Shown here: one piece after another, positions 59,720-64,000 of the stretch | How the letters are laid out: every line of letters begins with the position of its first letter | Numbering within the stretch: the first letter of the stretch is position 1 | Source: an uncultured Collinsella sp. | Lineage (GTDB): Bacteria > Actinomycetota > Coriobacteriia > Coriobacteriales > Coriobacteriaceae | Reading direction: 5' to 3' | NCBI GenBank assembly: GCA_958427145.1 | Contig: CAUAAZ010000001.1 | Location: 62,001-126,000, forward strand | Length of the DNA stretch: 64,000 nt | Notes under the pieces: model-generated | Told to the model about the DNA's origin: nothing | The model's database searches: none | What the model saw: the letters and a program-made list of their open reading frames with translations, nothing else | Position numbers and translations under genes: made by a program

Positions 59720-60505
59720 TTACTCATCCTCTCCGATGAAGGCGTCTGCGGAAGCGTGGGCGGCGAGCTCGGTGTCCCTCTCGGCACGCTGGTAGAACGC
59801 GATCGCGAGGGCAACGCCGACGATGGCGGCGCCGATGATGGGCACGTTCAGGAAGGCCGAGAGGAAGAAGCCGACGAGCAGGTACTGGAAGTACTTGCCG
59901 GTGGGCATGTAGCGGAGCAGCATGGCGATACCGATGGCCGGGAGCATCTTGCCGGCGAGGGTGAGGCCGGAGAGGAACCACTGAGGCATGACCTCGAGGA
60001 GCCAGTTGACGGCGGGCTGGCCGAGCGTCACGGAGACAAAGACGGGCAGGGCGGCGCACAGGCCGAAGAGCGCGGGGCAGACCCACAGGATGGCGTTCAT
60101 CTGATTGAACTTACCCTCGTTGCAGAACTTCTGGGACTTCTCGACGACGAAGCCGTTGAGGATCTTGACGATGACGTCGAGCTGGATGCCGAGCATGCCG
60201 ACCGGCAGGCCGATGGCGAGGCCCGTGTCCGCGCCCAGGGCCACGCCGTAGGCGGTGGCGATGATGGCCATCGTGCCGTAGTCGGGAATCGACGAGCCGC
60301 CGAAGCCCGCGACGCCGAGCTGCATGAGCTGGATGGTGCCGCCGATGACGAGGCCGGTCTGCCAGTCGCCCATGACGACGCCGGTGATAAGGCCCCAGAA
60401 GACGGCATAGTTGACAAAGATCATCGGGATGCCGTAGTAGTCCACGTGTTTGATGAAGGCCAGCAGGGTCAAAAGGACGACCTGCAGGATAGTGAAGTTG
60501 ACCAT
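59720..60505 (-). CDS. PTS mannose-family IIC component
   Basis: A 261-residue polytopic protein. VVMGDWQTGLVIGGTIQLMQ, GVAGFGGSSIPDYGTMAII and ATAYGVALGADTGLAIGLPV are the ManY/IIC signature loops. It forms the translocation path with IID. It starts 9 bases after IIB on the same strand with GGAGG upstream. Confidence 0.92.
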   Translation of the reverse strand: MVNFTILQVVLLTLLAFIKHVDYYGIPMIFVNYAVFWGLITGVVMGDWQTGLVIGGTIQLMQLGVAGFGGSSIPDYGTMAIIATAYGVALGADTGLAIGLPVGMLGIQLDVIVKILNGFVVEKSQKFCNEGKFNQMNAILWVCPALFGLCAALPVFVSVTLGQPAVNWLLEVMPQWFLSGLTLAGKMLPAIGIAMLLRYMPTGKYFQYLLVGFFLSAFLNVPIIGAAIVGVALAIAFYQRAERDTELAAHASADAFIGEDE

Positions 60506-60514
60506 GATCCCTCC

Positions 60515-60988
60515 TTAGATGAGGTCGGCGACGGAGACGGGCTTGTCGGCGGGCACGAACTGTGCCGTCACCTTGACGCCGCGGGCGATGAGCGCCTTGT
60601 AGCTCTGGACGTTCTCGGCGGAGGCATAGGCGCGCTGGGTGAGCTGGACGCCGCCCTCCTTGACGAGCGAGCCGCCGACGATCAGCGACGGGAGCTCGAT
60701 GCCCGACTCGACCAGGTGAAGGATCGTCTCGGGCTCCTTGGCGATGACAAAGACCTTCTCGCGGTCGTACTTGCCCGCCGCGAAGTTCTTGAGCGCGGTC
60801 TGCTCGGAGATGATCGAGACGGCCATGCCCGCGGGGCGCGCCATCCTCATAGTGGACTTCAGGACCTCGTCGCCGGCGACCTTGTCGTCGATGACCATGA
60901 CTCGGGTCGCGCCCGACACCGGGGCCCACTGCGTCACGATGATGCCGTGAAGCAGGCGATTGTCGATTCGTGCCATAACAACACTCAT
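60515..60988 (-). CDS. PTS mannose-family IIB component
   Basis: A 157-residue IIB. The phosphorylated His is His14 in ARIDNRLLHGIIVTQWAPVS; MVIDDKVAGDEVLKSTMRMA and VIAKEPETILHLVESGIELP fit the sorbose/mannose type. ATG 60988 has AGGAG 6 bases upstream; the frame is open 23 codons further upstream without a ribosome site. It is the first gene of the operon, after the regulator gene. Confidence 0.9.
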   Translation of the reverse strand: MSVVMARIDNRLLHGIIVTQWAPVSGATRVMVIDDKVAGDEVLKSTMRMARPAGMAVSIISEQTALKNFAAGKYDREKVFVIAKEPETILHLVESGIELPSLIVGGSLVKEGGVQLTQRAYASAENVQSYKALIARGVKVTAQFVPADKPVSVADLI

Positions 60989-61111
60989 GTTTGCTCCTAT
61001 CAAATGAAGTTTTACGTTCGGTACTGCCTCGGCGCTATCCGGATTCGCGCCGGGCAAGGGGTTATCGGATTATTGAGGACGCGCAGTCAGCTTGCGGCGG
61101 CGCGGGGAAGG
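60989..61111 (-). other. Spacer between LevR-like regulator and PTS operon
   Basis: 123 bases. No TGGCAC-N5-TTGC (sigma-54) element is visible on the minus strand. A GC-rich part at 61021-61080 precedes the IIB ribosome site. The PTS promoter may be here or upstream of the regulator. Confidence 0.45.
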
Positions 61112-63853
61112 TCACTCGTCGAGCAGGAGGTCCGAGGAGCCGAGGCGCTCTTCTCGCGCCGGAGCGGCGCTCACGCTTATGTAGTCGAAGACATATGCGA
61201 TCTCGCTTACGGGAACCTCTACGCGATAGCGCGTCGAGATACTCGAGAAGCTCTGCCTGAAGGACTCGATGAAATCGGCACGCTCCTCCTCGAAGCGGTC
61301 CTGGCCAACGTAGGTCTCAATGGGGTTTCTGGTAACAAGGCGCTCGACGAGACAGCAGAGGTGGACGTAGAGCCCAATGATGGCGTTGCTGCCGATCTTC
61401 TCGCCTGTCCTGCGCTGAAGCTCGTGCACGGCGCTCTCGATCTCGTGGAATAGCCGCTCCGGGTCGAGGATGGTGATGGAGCGGATGACGTTCTGCAGCG
61501 TCATGTTCGAGAGCAGCTTCTCGTGGAAAGAAGAGAGCTCGGAAGCGTCAAGCCACCTGCCGAACACGGCATCGACCTTAGAGGCGGACGCCGTCGACAT
61601 GATGTCCTCGAGGGCGACGAAGGGGATGGAGGCGACCCCGGGGTCTCCCGTGCCGATGACGGCGCAGACGCGGTGCTCGGAGAAAACGGCGTCGTTCGAC
61701 CCGTTCGCGACAAGCTGCTTGAAGGGCCTCGTGAGCAGGCGCGCGCCTATGGTGCGCGGGAGGCTCTGCGAGACGAGCTGGCGTATCCTCTCCGCGGCGT
61801 CGACCCCGGACTCGGAGCAGAAGACGATGGCGTCCTCACGGTTGATGCGCTCGATCACCTTGCAGTGCGTCACGCACGCGGCGGTCGCATCGCCAAGAAC
61901 CTCGGCGATGGACTTGCCGCCGAGCAGCCCGACCCCGATCTCGAGCGCAAGACCGGTAGAGACGTTGTTCACCACGCCGATAGTGGAGTCGGTAACGTTC
62001 TCGAGGGCCTTATAGGCCTCCTCCAAAGAGCCCATGTCAACAAGAAACACGACCCCGGTGCAGTAGGAATGGCGGTCGACGAGGCGCTGGAGCGGACCGA
62101 CGATGTCCTTCAGCTGCTGGTCGTAGGGCATGTCGACCGCCTCGTACACATGCATGCCGAGCATACGGTTCGCCGCGTCGGCGATGCTCGTCGCCGTTGA
62201 GTAGCCGTGGGACAAGATGACGCAGAGCGTTCGAAGGGCCTTCGCGTCGCGAGACTCCGATGCGACGCACAGCGTCAGAAGCGTCTTCGTGAAGTGATCG
62301 AGCGAGATTCCCAGCGCCCCTTCCACGTCTGCGGCGACCTGATCGGAGACGCTCGAGGCAAACGGTAATTCGGAGGTCACGGCACCGAGGAGATGGGAGA
62401 TTTGCTCCGCACAGGCAGACTTTCGCTTAGCCAGGCCGATGCCCGGCCACAACTGCAGGCAAATCTCCTGGGCCAGTAGAAAAGCGACCTTCCTCGAAAG
62501 CTCGATGCCATAAGAAGAGCCTGCGTCGGCAAGGACCACGCCCACGATGCGCTCGAAGGCGCGCGACCTCGAGGAGGTAACGCCGCGGCCGAAGATCAAG
62601 TGATCCTCAACGCCGCGCACAGCGGAGACAGCTTGCGAGACGAGCTCGGAGACAGAGAGCTCCCCGGCGCAGAATCGCTCATCGAGAGAGCACAGGGCAT
62701 CGAGCGCCTGCTCGACCGGCCCTGTGCTCTCGGCGGCATCCAGGGACGCGTCGATCAGAACGCCATCGTCGGGCTGTTGATCGATCTGCGCGGAGGAGAG
62801 GAGCCCGCTGGGAAGAAGATACGGGCGAACGACGACGTAGTCGCCCTCGCGATTGAGGAACGCTTTGGCGCAGCAGTTCGTCACGCAGGCGCGCAAGCCG
62901 GCGATGTTATCGGAAAAGTCCGCGTTCACGAGGCAACGGTATGCGCCGCGGCTAATCTTCACATCAGAACCGATTCGGCACCCCTCGCTGCGCAGGAAGC
63001 TCAAGATGAGATCCTCGCGCTCCTCGGGGGTCCGCTCCTTGAGTGAGGGGACGCGGGCACAGATGGGCATTTTGCTGTAGGCCGAGGAAACCTTCAGGTC
63101 ATCGGCAGAAAGCGTCGTCGAAAGAACGAGGCGAGCGCGCGGCGCATCCTGGGAGGCATCGAGCCCGAGGGCCGTCGCAAGGCAGTGCTCCATCGCAGAG
63201 GGAGAGAGTGCCTCGATGCCGTTGACAAAAACCACACCCCCGCGCGATTTCGCGATCGACTCGTCAAGAAGCCCGTTGAACGAGGCGGCGTCCGGGACCC
63301 CGGCGCAGTCGATGCGCACATAGGAGGAGTCGCGGGACAGCAAGCCCTGGTTCTTGCCGTACTCGTACACAAGGCGAGAAAGGAAAGACTTACCGACACC
63401 CACGCCGCCGCTCAAGAGGATGGGTAGGCCAAACGGAGGGTACTGAACCGCAGCCTTGCACTGCTCGACAACGGAGCTGAGGCTCAGGTCGAAGCCCACG
63501 GCACGCGCGAAGTCGCGGTGATCGTCGATTCCCGTCGCCTGGATGAGGTCGGCGAGCGAGGCGTACTCGCTTGCAGAGAGCTTTACCTGAAAACGCTTCT
63601 GGAACGCGCGGCGATGAAAATAACGGACAGGCCTGCCCGCCACCTTAACCACAAGGCCGGCGCGAACAAGGTCGTTGAGGTACTGGCTCGCCAGGCTCCT
63701 GGAGATGATGAGCGTCTCGGCGATGTCGGAGGTGGACAGACGGACAAGGTCATCGAGCGAGACGGCAGAGGTGAGGGCCTCGAGATGCTCGAGAATCCTG
63801 TCCCTCATGTCGACGGGTTTCTTTGCCAAGCTGTCCTGTGTGGTCTTGTCCAT
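61112..63853 (-). CDS. LevR-like PRD regulator with degenerate AAA+ domain
   Basis: A 913-residue regulator. Residues 15-75 are a winged helix (LDDLVRLSTSDIAETLIISR, SLASQYLNDLV). An AAA+ domain has Walker A GGVGVGKSFLSRL near 145-160 but no GAFTGA loop, and the Walker B region reads VVFVNGIEAL, lacking the acidic pair. Then come a PRD, an IIA-mannose-like domain (CTGVVFLVDMGSLEEAYKAL), a IIB-like Cys segment and a second PRD (GSNAIIGLYVHLCCLVERLV). LevR activates mannose-type PTS genes with sigma-54; the missing motifs argue that this protein works otherwise. AGGAGG lies 9 bases before the ATG. Confidence 0.85.
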   Translation of the reverse strand: MDKTTQDSLAKKPVDMRDRILEHLEALTSAVSLDDLVRLSTSDIAETLIISRSLASQYLNDLVRAGLVVKVAGRPVRYFHRRAFQKRFQVKLSASEYASLADLIQATGIDDHRDFARAVGFDLSLSSVVEQCKAAVQYPPFGLPILLSGGVGVGKSFLSRLVYEYGKNQGLLSRDSSYVRIDCAGVPDAASFNGLLDESIAKSRGGVVFVNGIEALSPSAMEHCLATALGLDASQDAPRARLVLSTTLSADDLKVSSAYSKMPICARVPSLKERTPEEREDLILSFLRSEGCRIGSDVKISRGAYRCLVNADFSDNIAGLRACVTNCCAKAFLNREGDYVVVRPYLLPSGLLSSAQIDQQPDDGVLIDASLDAAESTGPVEQALDALCSLDERFCAGELSVSELVSQAVSAVRGVEDHLIFGRGVTSSRSRAFERIVGVVLADAGSSYGIELSRKVAFLLAQEICLQLWPGIGLAKRKSACAEQISHLLGAVTSELPFASSVSDQVAADVEGALGISLDHFTKTLLTLCVASESRDAKALRTLCVILSHGYSTATSIADAANRMLGMHVYEAVDMPYDQQLKDIVGPLQRLVDRHSYCTGVVFLVDMGSLEEAYKALENVTDSTIGVVNNVSTGLALEIGVGLLGGKSIAEVLGDATAACVTHCKVIERINREDAIVFCSESGVDAAERIRQLVSQSLPRTIGARLLTRPFKQLVANGSNDAVFSEHRVCAVIGTGDPGVASIPFVALEDIMSTASASKVDAVFGRWLDASELSSFHEKLLSNMTLQNVIRSITILDPERLFHEIESAVHELQRRTGEKIGSNAIIGLYVHLCCLVERLVTRNPIETYVGQDRFEEERADFIESFRQSFSSISTRYRVEVPVSEIAYVFDYISVSAAPAREERLGSSDLLLDE

Positions 63854-64000
63854 GACTTCTTACCTCCTCGTACAAGGAGTATAAGGGGAGAACAGAGAAC
63901 GGAAGGGGGCGCGTGGGGGAATCAACAGCTCCGAGGAAAAGTCCACCACTTGAGGGACAGAAAACAACGGTCATTGAACATTCAGGGCCGACGCTCAACA
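63854..64000 (-). other. Upstream region of the LevR-like gene, window edge
   Basis: Holds the AGGAGG ribosome site at about 63864-63869 and an AT-richer stretch. No intact gene is seen; the reading frames here look spurious. Confidence 0.5.

Noticed and set aside
57061..61453. Long plus-strand frames opposite the GH172, PTS and regulator genes
   Set aside because: They are shadows of high-GC minus-strand genes, with no ribosome sites or family matches.

Overview
The window reads as a chromosomal segment of a gut Coriobacteriia, most probably Collinsella. The basis is a GC-rich, AGGAGG-led gene style, an LPxTG-like LAGTGD surface protein, a CD1871A-like CXXC mini-protein beside an Fe-S membrane protein, mannose-family PTS genes, and short palindromes recalled from Collinsella genomes. 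This is inference from protein families; no rRNA is present to prove it.

Positions 1-35900 look mostly like core genome. In order they hold a YtrA-type GntR regulator with its ABC exporter, a ClC channel, a LOG-family protein, a small K+ channel, two hybrid sensor kinases (one with fused periplasmic binding domains, one paired with a separate binding lipoprotein), a PatB-like lyase, TrmO, an XRE-zinc ribbon-TipAS regulator, glutaredoxin, a dihydrouridine synthase, and a 1084-residue MacB-like ABC protein. A thiol/Fe-S cassette follows (TlpA-like gene broken by a frameshift, NapH-like protein, 48-residue CXXC protein) with a divergent two-component system. Next come a LuxR-type regulator with a 1455-residue surface protein, a second type IIA topoisomerase pair, and an AAA ATPase preceded by three tandem operator-like repeats.

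Positions 36000-56300 are accessory. They hold a MerR-controlled redox/hydrolase operon, an IS3 remnant, a 344-residue unknown with a zinc-ribbon partner, and a restriction island (McrB-McrC-DUF6508-PD-(D/E)xK nuclease, behind a methyltransferase remnant). A field of gene fragments with a ToxN-like toxin follows, then a very GC-rich lantibiotic-immunity-type ABC transporter with its own two-component system. The block ends with a DUF3800-associated RNA and broken DUF3800 gene, and three methyltransferase genes of lower GC that look imported from Clostridia.

Positions 56300-64000 form one minus-strand catabolic locus: a LevR-like PRD regulator, mannose-family EIIB, EIIC, EIID and EIIA, a GH172 (DUF2961) glycosidase and a ROK sugar kinase. 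Together these suggest uptake and cleavage of a small furanoside, perhaps a difructose dianhydride or D-arabinofuranoside. The regulator's AAA+ domain has lost the sigma-54 contact motif.

The strongest candidates for something new are the four-gene McrBC-plus-two operon, a possible acidic/cationic microprotein pair next to it, the structured leader of the ToxN-like gene, and the degenerate LevR.
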